Shown one piece after another: positions 11,801-23,167 of a stretch of DNA of 64,000 nucleotides (the first letter of the stretch is position 1; each line of letters begins with the position of its first letter). Below the pieces are notes generated by a model. That model saw only the letters and a program-made list of their open reading frames with translations. It searched no databases and was not told the origin of the DNA. Source of the stretch: Chlamydoabsidia padenii (Eukaryota > Mucoromycota > Mucoromycetes > Mucorales > Cunninghamellaceae); NCBI GenBank assembly GCA_025330725.1, contig JAIWND010000004.1:930001-994000 (forward strand). The letters run 5' to 3'. A program made the translations under genes and the position numbers.

Positions 11801-14557
11801 GCTGTTATTACTCTCTCTCTCTAGATATATATATATATATATATACATTGTCCCCTTCCACATTCTACCATTAGCATACATTAGTTAGTTTATCATTTAT
11901 CTACTTACCTATAAATATATTTATATAGTCATATATCATCCTCATGTTTTTTAGAAAGAATCTGAAATAAAATCCTTTTGAACTAAATAAATGTAGCAGG
12001 AAAAGCACTAGGGAATGATGTACATGGGCCTAATTGAATATAGGAATCGATCGACACTGATGGGAAATGCTAAGTGTGCATGGAATTTTGGAAGAACAGT
12101 ACTAGCTCAATTGTTCACGGATATTAATGATTAAAGTGGCGATGTGGACACTAGCATAATTCCAACATACTTTACCGCAAAAGCCAAGCTCCAAGACCCT
12201 TGTGTGGGTCAGTCCAGACTTTCGATGACTTTTACCTGTCCTTTGCAAAAAAAAAAAAAGAAGTCTGGTTCCTCTTCGTACTTTTCAGATCCCGTCTGCC
12301 TCTACTAAGACTTGGAAAGGCTCTACTCGTTCCAATTGTCAACGGATGGTAATGAATAAAGTGGCGATGTGGACATGATAGACTATTTCCAACAAAATTT
12401 ACATAATGGCCAATATACCAAGTCCACTGTATGGAGCAGTATAGCCTCAAGATCGTTTTACCCTGACTTTTGTTAAAAAAAGTTGCAGAATGAAAAATTG
12501 ACACACAAGATAAAACTTAATTCAAAACCCGCTTACCCTCGCCTTGAATCTTGAGAGAGCTCTATTGTCTCAATGAACAAGCGATGCTAATGACAAAAGT
12601 GACCATGAGCATTCCTTAGCCTATTTCCAACAAAGTTCACATAATGGCCAATATACCAAATCCACTGTATGGAGCAGTATGGCCTCAAGATCGTTTTACC
12701 CTGACTTTTTTTTAAAAAAAAGTTGCAGAATGAAAATTGACACATTAGACAAAACTTATTTCAAAACCCGCTCACTCTCGCCTTGAATCTTGAGAGAGCT
12801 CTACTAGCTTAATGAACAAGCGATGCTAATGACAAAAGTAACCATGAGCATTCCTCAGCCTATTTCCAAAAAAGTTTACATAATGGCCAATATACCAAGT
12901 CCACTGTATGGAGTAGTATAGCCTCAAGATCGTTTTACCCTGATTTTTGTTAAAAAAAAAAAGTAGCGCACCATAGAAAATTTTGACTCGTGTGGATGGG
13001 CTCCACACCATGTGGACGGGATTCGAGTGCCTCCAACGGGCCCTCGCCCGTGTATGTACACAGGAATTCGGGATTTCAACATTCAACAAATGTTACAAGC
13101 CCGAAAAGTTTATTTTCACTTCCTCACTTTCAAATAGCGGTGCTTAAAAGCTAAATAAAAGAGAGAGGGACAAACGATTTATTTTTTAGAGGCGTCGTGC
13201 CACTTTAATCTTCTTCCTTTCTTTCTCTTTTTCCTCTTATTTACTCACCCTTAACATGGCATTATAACTGTACTGTATCATTGACGATGGATTGATAAAT
13301 TACTGATCACAAGCCACCTCTCGCCAACTACCACCACTTACAACGAATACACAACTTTAGCACAAATGTGAAACTCACGATGGTGGGGAACGGATAGGCG
13401 AAGATGAACAAAAGCGGTGACGAAACAACTGACTCTGTGGTAATGGGGTGTGTTTGACTAACGGCGATGAATCTCTAACGGAGGGAAAGAGGATGGTAAT
13501 GTGAAACTGTCTGCACCCTTCATCAAGACTTTGATACTAATACTTTTGCTTCTCTCTTCGTCTTTCTTCATGTTTAGGTAGAATTGATACATACTAACTC
13601 CTTGTGTATGGACTATGTACTGGTGATGGACAAACTAGTGGAAAAGGTAAAGCAATCAAACAACAGGAAAAAAAAATAAAAGAGGAAATGCTGTAAAATG
13701 TGTCCTTCTTTTTTTGAGTTGACAACCTCATCAAGACTCTGATACTAATACCTCTCTTATTTCTCTTTTTCTTTCTGTCTAGGTGAATAGGTGACCAAAT
13801 ACGAGCAAACTTAAGCAACAACTTGAGCGACTGATCATCTATTTACCTGAATTGACGCCTATGACCGGGCGCACGGTCAAACTGGGTACAAATTATCAAC
13901 TGCCTCATCACGAAAACTCCCGTCCACTTTGCATGAACGTCTTAACAAAACTCCGCCTCGATAGATCTGGGAAAAGTAAAACGATCAGCTAAATATGTCT
14001 TTATTCAGTAGGATTAGAGGATCAGACAACAGGAAAGAAACGAGCGGCTCTCTCTTTAACATTGGATTGGATTAGACGATGAAGAAAAGTGATGACGGTC
14101 TCTGACATTCTTTATCTCTCATCCCTTCTTCACTCACATAATTTAGGCTCTCTTTATCAGCCCTCCTTCTCACTATAGTATAGACATAGTAGAAATGATT
14201 CTTGTTTTTAATTGAATGTAATAAAAAAAATTATGTGTAACACTCTATACATAGGAATTTGTGATAAATAAAAGGTATTGGGTAGTTGATTGTCTGTTGA
14301 CCTAATAATACAATTTAATTTTTTATGACAATTGTAGATGACATGCATCATAGTAATCTTCGGCATAAATTCGGGATTTCAATTTTTTTGAGCCGATTTG
14401 CATGAAAATCGCGCAGAGGCACCCCATTAGTGTAAGGAAAGTAAGTAAACAAGATGGTTTTTTAGTAGACAAGACGATTTTCTTTATTGATTTAATATAT
14501 AAAACTATGTAAAATGATTGGCATTAACAGCAAGATTAATATTAGATAACTATAAAT
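11801..14557. other. Gene-poor region with dispersed repeats and duplicated intron-like 3' ends
   Basis: After a (TA)n tract near 11826-11845, four monomers of an A-tailed repeat family fill about 12090-12965. CGGGATTT cores occur at 13069 and 14372. At about 13520-13575 and 13728-13785 two related stretches share CATCAAGACT.TGATACTAATAC, a pyrimidine run and TTTAG or TCTAG, which look like intron 3' ends. I found no open frame to join to them. No gene is called. Confidence 0.5.
12090..12965 (+). repeat. Dispersed A-tailed repeat family, four tandem monomers
   Basis: Each monomer is about 200 bases. Heads look like TTCAGATCCCGTCTGCC or TTCAAAACCCGCTTACC. The body contains CTAATGACAAAAGTGACC or TAATGATTAAAGTGGCG and an AACA..TTTAC block. 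The tail is either CCAGACTTGCGATGACTTTTACCTGTCC (A type, shown in consensus) or a GGAGCAGTATAGCCTCAAGA block (B type), then an A-tract. The first monomer is A type, the second is an A head with a B tail, and the last two are B type. A-tails and head-to-tail dimers suggest a SINE-like or other non-autonomous element, but no clear pol III A/B boxes were identified. Confidence 0.7.
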
Positions 14558-16102
14558 CTAATAGAGCACACGGGTCTTGATGTTGGCAGGTGTTGCAGTG
14601 ATAGCATCGTACAGGATGTTAAGTTGATCGTGTGTGACTTTGGAGATATCAGCCATCACATAAGCAATGTCACCCTTGGAGTCCGAGTATTGTTTTTCAA
14701 CGTTATGATCAGCAAAGATTTCATTGATAATCTAATCATAATCGTACATAAAAACATCAAGTTAGTCGTTTTTTTTTTTTTTTTTTTCTCCATCCACTTT
14801 ATCCTAATAGCAGTAACTTACACGAAGGACACCAGGGATGTTTTGATGGATATATAGCACACGGACAGTATCAGCATCATCTTCACGGATTTCACGTAGA
14901 TCAATTTGAGGAAAGTTGACCGCACCAATAGAAGTACCTTCGTTAATAAACTTGACCAAAGCATTAGAGACCTCGATACCAATCATGCGTTGAGCTTCTT
15001 CGGTAGATCCACCAATATGAGGAGTCATGATCAAGTTTTGACAGGCCAAGAGATCAGGATAATCCGTAAAATGAGGACCATTAGCGGCGGGTTCCTTGGG
15101 ATAGACATCAATAGCGGCACCAGCAAGATGACCTGAATTGAGAGCCTTGACGAGAGCGGGGATTTGCACCACGGTACCACGAGCATTGTTCAACAAGAAG
15201 GCACCCTTTTTCATGTAACCAATTATTTCCCGTTCACCAATCATGTTCTTTGTTTCTTCCAATTCCGGGACATGTAGTGTGACAAAGTCAGCAATCGACA
15301 AGAGTTCTTCCAACGAATCAGTTTGTTTGGCAGTACCGAGAGGCATGATTTGCAAGACATCGTAAAAGTACACGGTCATTCCCATCGATTCGGCCAATAC
15401 AGAGAGTTGAGCACCAATATGACCATAGCCAACAATACCAAGGATCTTGCCACGGATTTCATAACAGTTCTTGGATACCTTATTCCATATCCCTTGATGC
15501 ATTTCAATGTTACGATCGCCTAGTTGTCGGGCCAAGGTGATAACTTCGCCGATGACTAATTCTGCTACCGATCTTGAGTTACTGAAGGGTGAATTAAAGA
15601 CAGCAATCTAATAATAAAATAAAAAAAAAGACTAGTTAGTATCCACTTTTTCTTTTCTTTTTTAATATATGGTATTTTTCCTTACCCCACTTTTTGCTGC
15701 TGCTTGAAGGTCCACTTGATTCGTACCAATACAGAAACACCCAATCACCAAAAGATTCTTAGCTTGCTCCAACACTTCCTTTGTCAACTTGGTTTTGGAC
15801 CGGATGCCAATAACATGAGCATCGCGAATCTTTTCAATCAATTCATCACCACCAAGAGCCTTTGTAAACGTTTCGACCTATATGTATACACAAAAACAAA
15901 GAGATTAGTCGCCCGTGGGTTTCAGAAGACCGTATTTTATATTATAACATACCTGATAACCTTCTTTAATGAATGCTTTGACAGCTGTTTCATTAATGTT
16001 TTCCAATAACAAGATCTTGACTTCGCTAGAGTTGAAAGGACGAAGTGCTTTAGGTTTCGGTTGTGTGAGGGATGAGCGGCGGGGTTGAGTGTTGTCGGCC
16101 AT
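14558..16102 (-). CDS. SER33: D-3-phosphoglycerate dehydrogenase (serine biosynthesis)
   Basis: Four exons on the minus strand (16102-15953, 15877-15686, 15607-14822, 14731-14558) give 433 residues, slightly shorter than yeast Ser3/Ser33. It oxidises 3-phosphoglycerate to 3-phosphohydroxypyruvate with NAD, the first step to serine. Visible features are SPFSNSRSVAELVIGE, the NAD-binding GYGHIGAQ, NNARGTVV, AAIDVYPKEP and the catalytic His in MTPHIGGSTEEAQ. A C-terminal ACT domain (VLYIHQNIPGVLR then IAYVMADIS) is split by the last intron; such domains mediate serine feedback in relatives. It is divergent from the MET2 gene with a 228-base shared promoter. The symbol denotes the SER3/SER33 family. 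Confidence 0.95.
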
Positions 16103-16330
16103 GATATGATTTTTACAAAAGAAAAAGAAAGACAGAGAAAACAAATTTTCATCAGTTTTGCACCGGGATTTTAAAAATCGCATAGATCGAAACATCAGTC
16201 AAAGCAAATTTGATTGGCTGCTGATTGTGCGAAGAAGTTAAAAAGGACAAATAGAAAAAGGCGGCGGGGGATGCTTCCATCCTTTTTTTTTTCTTTTTCT
16301 TTTTCTTTTTACACTATCTATCTTACACAA
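16103..16330. promoter_or_regulatory. Bidirectional promoter region of the SER33-like and MET2 genes
   Basis: Only 228 bases separate the two ATGs. CGGGATTTTAAAAATC lies at 16164-16179, about 62 bases upstream of the SER33 ATG and about 150 bases from the MET2 ATG, sense to MET2. A long pyrimidine tract at about 16279-16310 forms the MET2 leader. Co-regulation is plausible but not shown. Confidence 0.55.
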
Positions 16331-17911
16331 ATGTATAAAACTTACAAAACCACTGAAGGTCTTCCTCCCTGTTTAGAAAAAAATAACCTTATCCATCTCA
16401 TTCCTGATCAAAATATCACGGTGATTCCTGACTTTACATTGGAAACTGGTGTGGTATTAAACGACGTACCCATTGCTTGGAAATCCTGGGGCAAGTTAAA
16501 TGATAAAGGTGATAACTGTATGGTGATCTGTCATGCTTTAACAGGTAGTGCTGATGTTGAAGACTGGTAAGTAAAAGAGTAATGAATACCTGTAAACTAC
16601 CCTTGGCTAATACTTTTTGAAATAGGTGGGGACCATTGATGGGACCTCGTAAAGCGTTTGACACCACCAAATTTTTCATTGTATGTTGTAATGTGATGGG
16701 ATCTCCCTATGGTGCGGCGTCTCCCTTGACTATCCATAAAGAAACCGGTGAACGCTATGGCCCTGAATTCCCTTTGGCCAGTGTCCGTGATGATGTACGA
16801 CTTCATCGATTAATCCTCGACCATCTCGGTGTGAAACAAGTGGCTATTTGTATTGGTGGATCTATGGGTGGTATGCAAGTATTAGAATGGGCTTTTATGG
16901 GTAAAGATTATGTGCGCACGATTGTACCTATCGCTACGTCAGGTCGTCATTCAGCATGGGGCATCAGTTGGGGTGAAGCACAACGTCAATCCATTTACAG
17001 TGACCCATATTATGGTAAGTGGTAGATAGAAAAAAAAAAAATACCATGAAGGATTTAACATAATTTATTTATTTATTATTATTATTAGTGGATGGTTATT
17101 ATCCGGATCACTTGCCACCTAATGTTGGACTCTCAGCAGCAAGAATGTCTGCTTTATTAACATATCGATCTCGCGACTCATTTGAATCTCGGTTTGGACG
17201 AAAATCAGCCGAAAAGAACCAATGTCAACCTCCTTCTAGTCCTCGGGAAGCCAATCGAATGATGCATAATGATGGTCACAAGAAATCCACTCGTCCTCCT
17301 CTCAGCCCACCTCTCGACAGCAACAATAAAGAGGACGCCACCGGTCAGACCATCAATGATCCACCCATGCCTACTCCCTTTGTCTTCTCTGCACAATCTT
17401 ATCTCCGATACCAAGGTGACAAGTTTATCAATCGATTCGATGCCAACTGTTATATTGCCTTGACTCGGAAAATGGATACACATGATTTATCTCGCGGTAG
17501 GGGTGATTATGATCAAGTCTTGTCATCCATTCAGCAACCTACTCTAGTGATTGGTAAGTTGGGGTAGCGGGATTTGAAATATGAATTAAACGATCCTCTC
17601 TTCTCTTCTTTCTGTTATAATACATAGGTATCGAATCTGATGGCCTTTTTACGATCTCTGAACAATATGAATTGGCTGATGGCATTCCTGGTGCAAAAAT
17701 GATCGTGATTCAATCCAGTGACGGTCATGATGGCTTTTTACTCGAATTCGACCAAATCAATCGACACATCTTGAATTTTGAAAAGGATGTATTGCCTGAT
17801 ATTTATGACACTAATGTGATCAGCGTGGAAGAAGCTGAAAAGGAAGAAGAACTCAAGGCAACTAAAACAAGTCTCTTTGGGGAAGCTGAAGTTGACATTA
17901 CGCAATGGTGA
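16331..17911 (+). CDS. MET2: Homoserine O-acetyltransferase
   Basis: Four exons (16331-16566, 16626-17014, 17089-17553, 17628-17911) give 457 residues, in the usual range. The enzyme acetylates homoserine with acetyl-CoA for methionine and cysteine synthesis. It is an alpha/beta hydrolase: nucleophile elbow GGSMGGMQVLEW, oxyanion region CHALTGSADVEDWWG, SGRHSAWGISWGEAQRQ, and the catalytic Asp (GIESDGLF) and His (SSDGHDGFLLE) late in the protein. A Ser/Pro-rich insert of about 60 residues (near SPREANRMMHND) sits before a FVFSAQSYLRYQG block and is typical of fungal forms. Intron 3 contains a full copy of the recurrent element (17568-17580). Confidence 0.95.
17568..17580 (+). promoter_or_regulatory. 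CGGGATTTGAAAT element inside MET2 intron 3
   Basis: A perfect copy of the recurrent element lies 14 bases into intron 3 of MET2, in sense orientation. Its intronic position argues that not all copies act as core promoter sites; some may have been scattered by mobile DNA. Confidence 0.4.
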
Positions 17912-18353
17912 TCCATCCAAAAAAAGGTGATTGTTTGACCGGTCAGCAAAATTGTTATGAAATGGGGCGGCGGAATATAGAAATGGGTTATCTTTTATCA
18001 TACCCTTAAAGCATATATAGATCTTTTTACTTTTTATCCTTTTGATTGTCTTCCCCCTCTTTGGGGGGTTTTTTTTATGTATAAATAGTGTATAGAGGGG
18101 GGAAGGTAATTAATATAATAAACCAAATGTCATTATCATCGATATCTATTCTGCTTGTTTTTTTATTATTATTATAATTAAAGTTTGTGCGGGGAATATG
18201 GCATGTGAAATGATGGTGATTCATCTATAAAGTCAAATAGAACTTTGCATGTGAAAGCGGTCTTTGAAAATATTTTGGATAGGATAAATAACCGCACCCC
18301 CCTTTCTCTTTCTCTTTTTTATTCTCTTTATTCTCTCTCCATTATATTATAAC
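17912..18353. other. Intergenic region, MET2 terminator side and SCP2 promoter
   Basis: A short gap with no gene. It has a GGGGGG/TTTTTT stretch near 18060-18075, AT-rich DNA and a CTTT-rich leader just before the ATG at 18354. No good copy of the recurrent element was seen. Confidence 0.5.
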
Positions 18354-18893
18354 ATGTCTGACATTATCGTACCTGGCTTCAAGGGATCCGAACTCATTGC
18401 TGAATTGAACAAGGCTTTCGAAGCTTATACCCCCGAAGAACGTGCCAAGTTGATCAAACAAGTGAACGGTGTCTTCCAATTCGTCCTCAAGGCTAATGGT
18501 AAAGAAGAAATCTTCACTGTGGATGTCAAGAAGGAAGGCAAAGTTGTCCGTGGCAAGGGTAACATCAAGGCCGATGCTATTCTCACCATGTAAGTTGTGG
18601 GAATATTTATATATATTGTCTTTGGGGAGGGGACTAACAAAAACCAACTGTAATTTAATATAGGAACGATGCTGACTTTGTTGCTTTGGCTGAAGGTAAA
18701 CTCAATGGACAAAAGGCTTACATGTCTGGTAAGCTCAAGGTCAAGGGTCAAATCATGCTCGCTATGGTAAGTAATTAAGAAAGGTAAACCAACTGGACAT
18801 GAAAACAAACTAATCCCCTTCTTTTTTTCTTTCTTAAACTAGAAACTTGATAACGTCTTCAAGTCCATCAAGCCTGCTGGTGCCAAGCTCTAA
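18354..18893 (+). CDS. SCP2 sterol-carrier-domain lipid-transfer protein, probably peroxisomal
   Basis: Three exons (18354-18589, 18664-18766, 18843-18893) give 129 residues, a stand-alone SCP2 domain. The pattern [20 protein letters not shown] then ADAILTM and [15 protein letters not shown] is the family core, whose hydrophobic tunnel binds fatty acyl-CoA, sterols or phospholipids. The protein ends in -AKL, which fits the type 1 peroxisomal targeting signal ([SAC][KRH][LM]). A peroxisomal matrix location with a role in lipid handling or beta-oxidation is therefore likely by inference. Intron 1 splits the Met codon of the ILTM/NDAD junction. Confidence 0.92.
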
Positions 18894-19237
18894 ATATACT
18901 GTCTCCCTTTTTACTCTTTGCTTTCAATAGTTATAGATGAATTTGTATGACGTATGATATTAGTTGATGTGTGTACATAGTTTTAAATGCAAATTCCTTC
19001 CTCCTCCTTATTAGTATCAAATAAATAAAATTTGTCGTTTAGACAATAAAAAACATCATGGTCTAAATATTATATCTGAAATATTGATTATTTGGGTGTC
19101 TCGATCCTGCATCCCTAATGGTTCGCCAGTCGGGATTTAAATTTAACAGTTTAAAAAAAAAAAAAAAAAAAAAAAGTTGCTAGAAAAAAAGAAAAAGAAT
19201 TGGGCTTGGTTACTTTTTTCTTCTTCTTATCAAGGCT
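18894..19237. other. Intergenic region upstream of the nucleotide-sugar transporter
   Basis: Holds a poly-A tract at about 19153-19174 and the recurrent element CGGGATTTAAATT at 19131-19143, about 100 bases before the transporter ATG and in sense orientation. No gene is seen. Confidence 0.5.
19131..19143 (+). promoter_or_regulatory. CGGGATTTAAA element upstream of the transporter
   Basis: The element begins about 107 bases upstream of the inferred ATG at 19238, in sense orientation. Function is inferred from recurrence at this distance from other genes. Confidence 0.45.
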
Positions 19238-20493
19238 ATGGGTAAATTCATCAATCACATAATCATCTATTGTAAATTAACTTCTCTCTCTTCATCTTTT
19301 GACTTGGAATGTACGGGATATAGTGTCTATTGATGCTCTTTCAGTAAAATGGATATCCTTACTTGTGCTGGTCATTCAAAATAGTGCTCTCATCCTAATA
19401 ATGCGGTATACAAGAGCATCGGTGGAAAAGGATCAACTTTATCTTGCGTCAACAGCAGTGGTGATGAGTGAAGGTCTGAAAACAGTGATATGTCTTTTGG
19501 TGTTATCTCAACTGGTGGGTTCTCTTCGCAATCTCACTTCGTTTTTACGCCGTGAAGTGTTACACAATGGGTCTCAAGCGATAAAACTGGGTATCCCTGC
19601 CATTCTTTATTTGATACAGGTAAGGTCACGATAAATAGTATGTAGCTTATGATCTCTTTATGTTATAGAACAATTTACAATATGTAGCAGCAACACATTT
19701 GGATGCAGCCACATTCCAGGTCACCTATCAACTCAAGATATTAACCACGGCCTTCTTCAGCGTCACATTATTACATCGGTCCTTGTCTCGACACCAATGG
19801 ATGGCGTTAGGATTATTAACAATTGGGATTGGATTGGTGATGATGCCTAATGATACATCATGGTCTTCACTCTGGTCCTCCACGCCGTCCTCCACGCCGT
19901 CTTCCGAAGAACTTGATCGTGATACACTCATTTTACCTGACAAGAAGAACAAGAACGACTACCAAGGGTTTTTAGCTGTCCTGATGGCATGTACATTATC
20001 TGGTCTGGCGGGTGTCTACTTTGAAAAACTCTTAAAATCAGCACCCGTCTTACCACTCCACCAACCATCCGGAGACAATAACACGTATGAACTGAAAAAG
20101 AAAAAGGACGATCTGGATGATGACTTGCCGGATCATTATCATCAACAACGACAGCTATGGTTACGCAATATGCAAATGTCGTTCTTCTCGGTGATTCTCG
20201 GTCTGGTCTTTGTGGTGGGATTACAAGATGGAAGACAGGTGATGGAAAATGGGTTTTTTGCTCATTATAATCGGTGGACCTGGTGTGTGATTGTGATCCA
20301 GGCATTGGGTGGTTTGATCGTAGCCTTGGTCGTCAAGTTTGCTGACAATATCCTTAAAGGGTTTGCGACAAGTATTAGTATCATCATATCTAGTCTTGTC
20401 AGTGTCTCGCTCTTCCAACTCTCTCTATCCTTCTCTTTTGTCTTGGGCGCTTCCTTGGTAATATTTGCAACCTACCTCTATAGTTTACATTAG
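19238..20493 (+). CDS. Golgi nucleotide-sugar transporter (UDP-galactose/UDP-GlcNAc type)
   Basis: I infer a 4-base first coding exon (19238-19241, ATG plus G), an intron 19242-19323 (GTAAAT...ATATAG), then exons 19324-19619 and 19669-20493. This gives 374 residues starting MVSIDALSVKWISLLVLV. Without this splice the frame has no ATG before the first membrane helix. Family marks are LVIQNSALILIMRYTR, NNLQYVAATHLDAATFQVTYQLKI and LGGLIVALVVKFADNILKGFATS. These fit the SLC35A family, which exchanges UDP-sugars for UMP in the Golgi membrane. About ten hydrophobic helices are predicted. Two long charged inserts (SSTPSSEELDRD... and ELKKKKDDLDDDLPDHY) enlarge loops and are not usual in animal members. 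Substrate cannot be settled from sequence. Confidence 0.88.
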
Positions 20494-20709
20494 ATTTCCA
20501 CCCCCTCCTCTCCTCCCCTTGTTATTTAGTGTTATGTAGTTTATGTGTATAAATAAAAAGTTTGGTTTTTATTGGTAATAATAATATACAAAAAGGGGAA
20601 TAATGATTAGCTTGTGTCAACTATGTAATGTGAATATGACTATGTAACTATATGATATGTGTATATACTATGTATGTAGAGGTGTGTATGTAGGTGTGTA
20701 TGTGGTCAA

Positions 20710-22192
20710 TTAGGGATGTTCGGTGATAACAAACATCGGCACAGGAGTTTTTTTCGTCATGTCGTCGTCCTTTGTTTCAGAATGGGTCAATGGTAGAGAG
20801 GATGAGGGTCGTGACCGAGTAAAAACACTTGGAAGCCACCGTGGACTGATCAATTTCGCCCCTTGTCGTATACGCCTAATGATATAAACGAGTCCACCAA
20901 TTAAAGCCAAGCCCAAAACACCAAACCCGATCCCTAGTCCTTCTTTCAATGCAATCTTGTCGTCTTTGTTTGGATTGGATACTACAGTCGAATCATACGG
21001 CAAGGCATCCCCATTGTCACTACCATTTCCACTATTGTCGTCTGGAGAAATACGCATGTCGAATCGGCAGCCTGGGTTGATGGGTTGTGATGGTGAATGA
21101 ATGCCTGGTGGTATAGAAGAGACCCACGTCCATGTTGTCATGTCCAAAATCGCCACATCATTTGCATAGGTAAGATCATGTCCATTATTCACATTGGTAA
21201 TACCTATGATGTCCATTAGTAAACCAATATATATACCCCTTTTTCTTACCTCCAATGACAATCATGTAATTTCCAATAGTGATAGCTTCATGTCCAGCAC
21301 GAGCAGACGGTGGAGTGCCTTGGATGTTCGGAGTTGACCATGATAAAGTGCATGTATCGAGAACATGGACACTTTGTGTTGGAATAAACGTATGTTTAGC
21401 TATGGTTTTCCCGCCAAATATAACGATCGATCTTCCATCCGGCGCTACATGAGAAGAGGACGAAAAGGACATTAATTCTCTTTAGTCTTTTCCATCACTT
21501 TGCATACCGTTTGTTGCCGAGAATCTATGAAAAGTAAATAGTTAGTTATATAATGTGATCAATGATTCGTGGATCTAGTAATTTTACCTGTTTAAACCTT
21601 GAGGGATATCGTTGATGGTGGCCATGCTGATGGAAGCATTGGTGATGGTATCAAACACTAAATGTATAAGGTTTTGGTCAATTTCCAGACCTTTTCTTCT
21701 TCTTCTGTGAGTTACCCAAGACACTTCGGAAATCGGCCACATCCACAATCCAATTATTGTCAGATCCATTCAAGATTGCCGTTTTCCCACCAAGAATAAA
21801 TAACTGTCCCATGCTACAAAAAAGATGAGTTAGTCTATACCTTGATCATCTGATAATACTTACATTAAAGTAGATGTATGACCAAATCGAGATGGGCGGA
21901 CACCACCAGTGTAGTAGACATTTGGCCAATTCCATGTATTTGTTGTAGTATCCAAAAAGTAAAAATCGTTATACTATAAACAAATAAAACATAGCACATT
22001 TTAGTAGGTTCCTTTTTTTTCAACCCCCCCCCCCTCAATTTACTTACATAGTTATAGTTTCCAACCAACTGCTGACTCTGTGTATTCCGTCCGCCATAAT
22101 ACCAAACCTGGTGAGTAGTTGTGTTGAGTGACGCCGTCATTTCTGCTCGAACCACAGGTACCTGACCTTGAGTACTGACTACAGTGAGGGTT

Positions 22193-22226
<34 letters not shown>

Positions 22227-22717
22227 GATATATGAATCGTCCTAGTCTATTGTCATGAGTGTTCCTTACTATTCGTCCAGGTGTTTGTTTCTATATTGTA
22301 TTTCAAGCCATTTGTCATATCCGGTGTTCCTCCATCCCCTGTTTGAGCAATCAAGTTATGGTCAGGTGTCTTGAATGCTACGCCGTACATGTAAGGTTGT
22401 ATAGGGTCAGACGATGGTTGCAAGTCGAGCCAAGGAAGGCACTGTGTTGTATCAAGTCCTGCTGTTAAATTCAAAGTCCATATATCGTTCGAAGTCTACA
22501 TTAATAAAAGGTAGAATGAGTGACCACTATTGTTGTGCTGTTTCATAGGAGTGCTTACCGGATTACCACCAGTCATATACAGAGTTGAATGAATTGGGAC
22601 AATGTTAAAGTCAGAGTAGTTTTGTGGACCAATAGATGGACAACTTATTTGACAATGGGTGACTGATGTAAAATAAAGCAATATGATAAAAAAGATACTT
22701 TGGTATAATAAAATCAT
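20710..22717 (-). CDS. Kelch-repeat type I membrane protein
   Basis: Multi-exon minus-strand gene starting at 22717. Exon 1 (22717-22559) encodes a signal peptide (MILLYQSIFFIILLYFTSVT, then HC) and the first blade, TLYMTGGNP. Later exons carry DIWTLNL, VWYYGGRNT, FYFLDTTTNTWNWP with RPSRFGHTST, LFILGGKTA, IVIFGGKT and ARAGHEAITIGNYMIVIGG. Near the C-terminus a hydrophobic helix (GFGVLGLALIGGLVYIIRR) is followed by a basic cytosolic tail ending in ITEHP. The layout is secreted propeller, membrane anchor, short tail. Function is unknown; in fungi such proteins are often at the cell surface. One intron (about 22188-22226) holds a poly-T run fused to a poly-A run. A recurrent element lies 110 bases upstream at 22828 in antisense orientation. 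Confidence 0.85.
22188..22226. repeat. Poly-T/poly-A inverted tract in a kelch-gene intron
   Basis: A run of more than 20 T is followed directly by about 14 A. It forms a perfect inverted repeat next to the exon 2 donor of the minus-strand kelch gene. It could fold in the pre-mRNA or be a site of length variation. Confidence 0.8.
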
Positions 22718-22764
22718 GGTATTTGGTATGTTTGAAAGAGATTAAAGGGAAAAGAGCGATTGTG

Positions 22765-22797
<33 letters not shown>

Positions 22798-23167
22798 CCT
22801 GGGCCAATTATCAGCGAACCCAGCAAGCGGGATTTGAAACCAAAAAGTTTCATAAACTCATCCAGTCAATGCGTTCGGCGCTAAAAATAGAAAGGAATAG
22901 TCGAGACCTTTTCTTCAAGTCATGCCTTGTTTTCTCAAGTTTTATGATTCGAGATTGTGGAAGTAAATCATTGTATGAATGTCATACTACCATGTACACG
23001 GTAGAGATAATGTGGAGTAAGGATCTACTTTGAGGTTTCTCTTTTTTTTTTTATTGTGCAACCTTTGGTGTATATTTGAAACGCCGATTTAAAAATCTGG
23101 CACTCTCCATAAATTCTTTCTTTCTTTCTTTTTTCTTTCTTCTTTTCCTTTTTTTACTTGAAATATA
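22718..23167. promoter_or_regulatory. Divergent region between the kelch gene and the Ser/Thr-rich membrane protein gene
   Basis: Contains a poly-T tract of about 32 at 22767-22798 and GCGGGATTTGAAAC at 22827-22840 (antisense to the kelch gene). A weaker GCCGATTTAAAAATC sits at about 23083, some 85 bases before the plus-strand ATG. No gene is seen. Confidence 0.5.
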
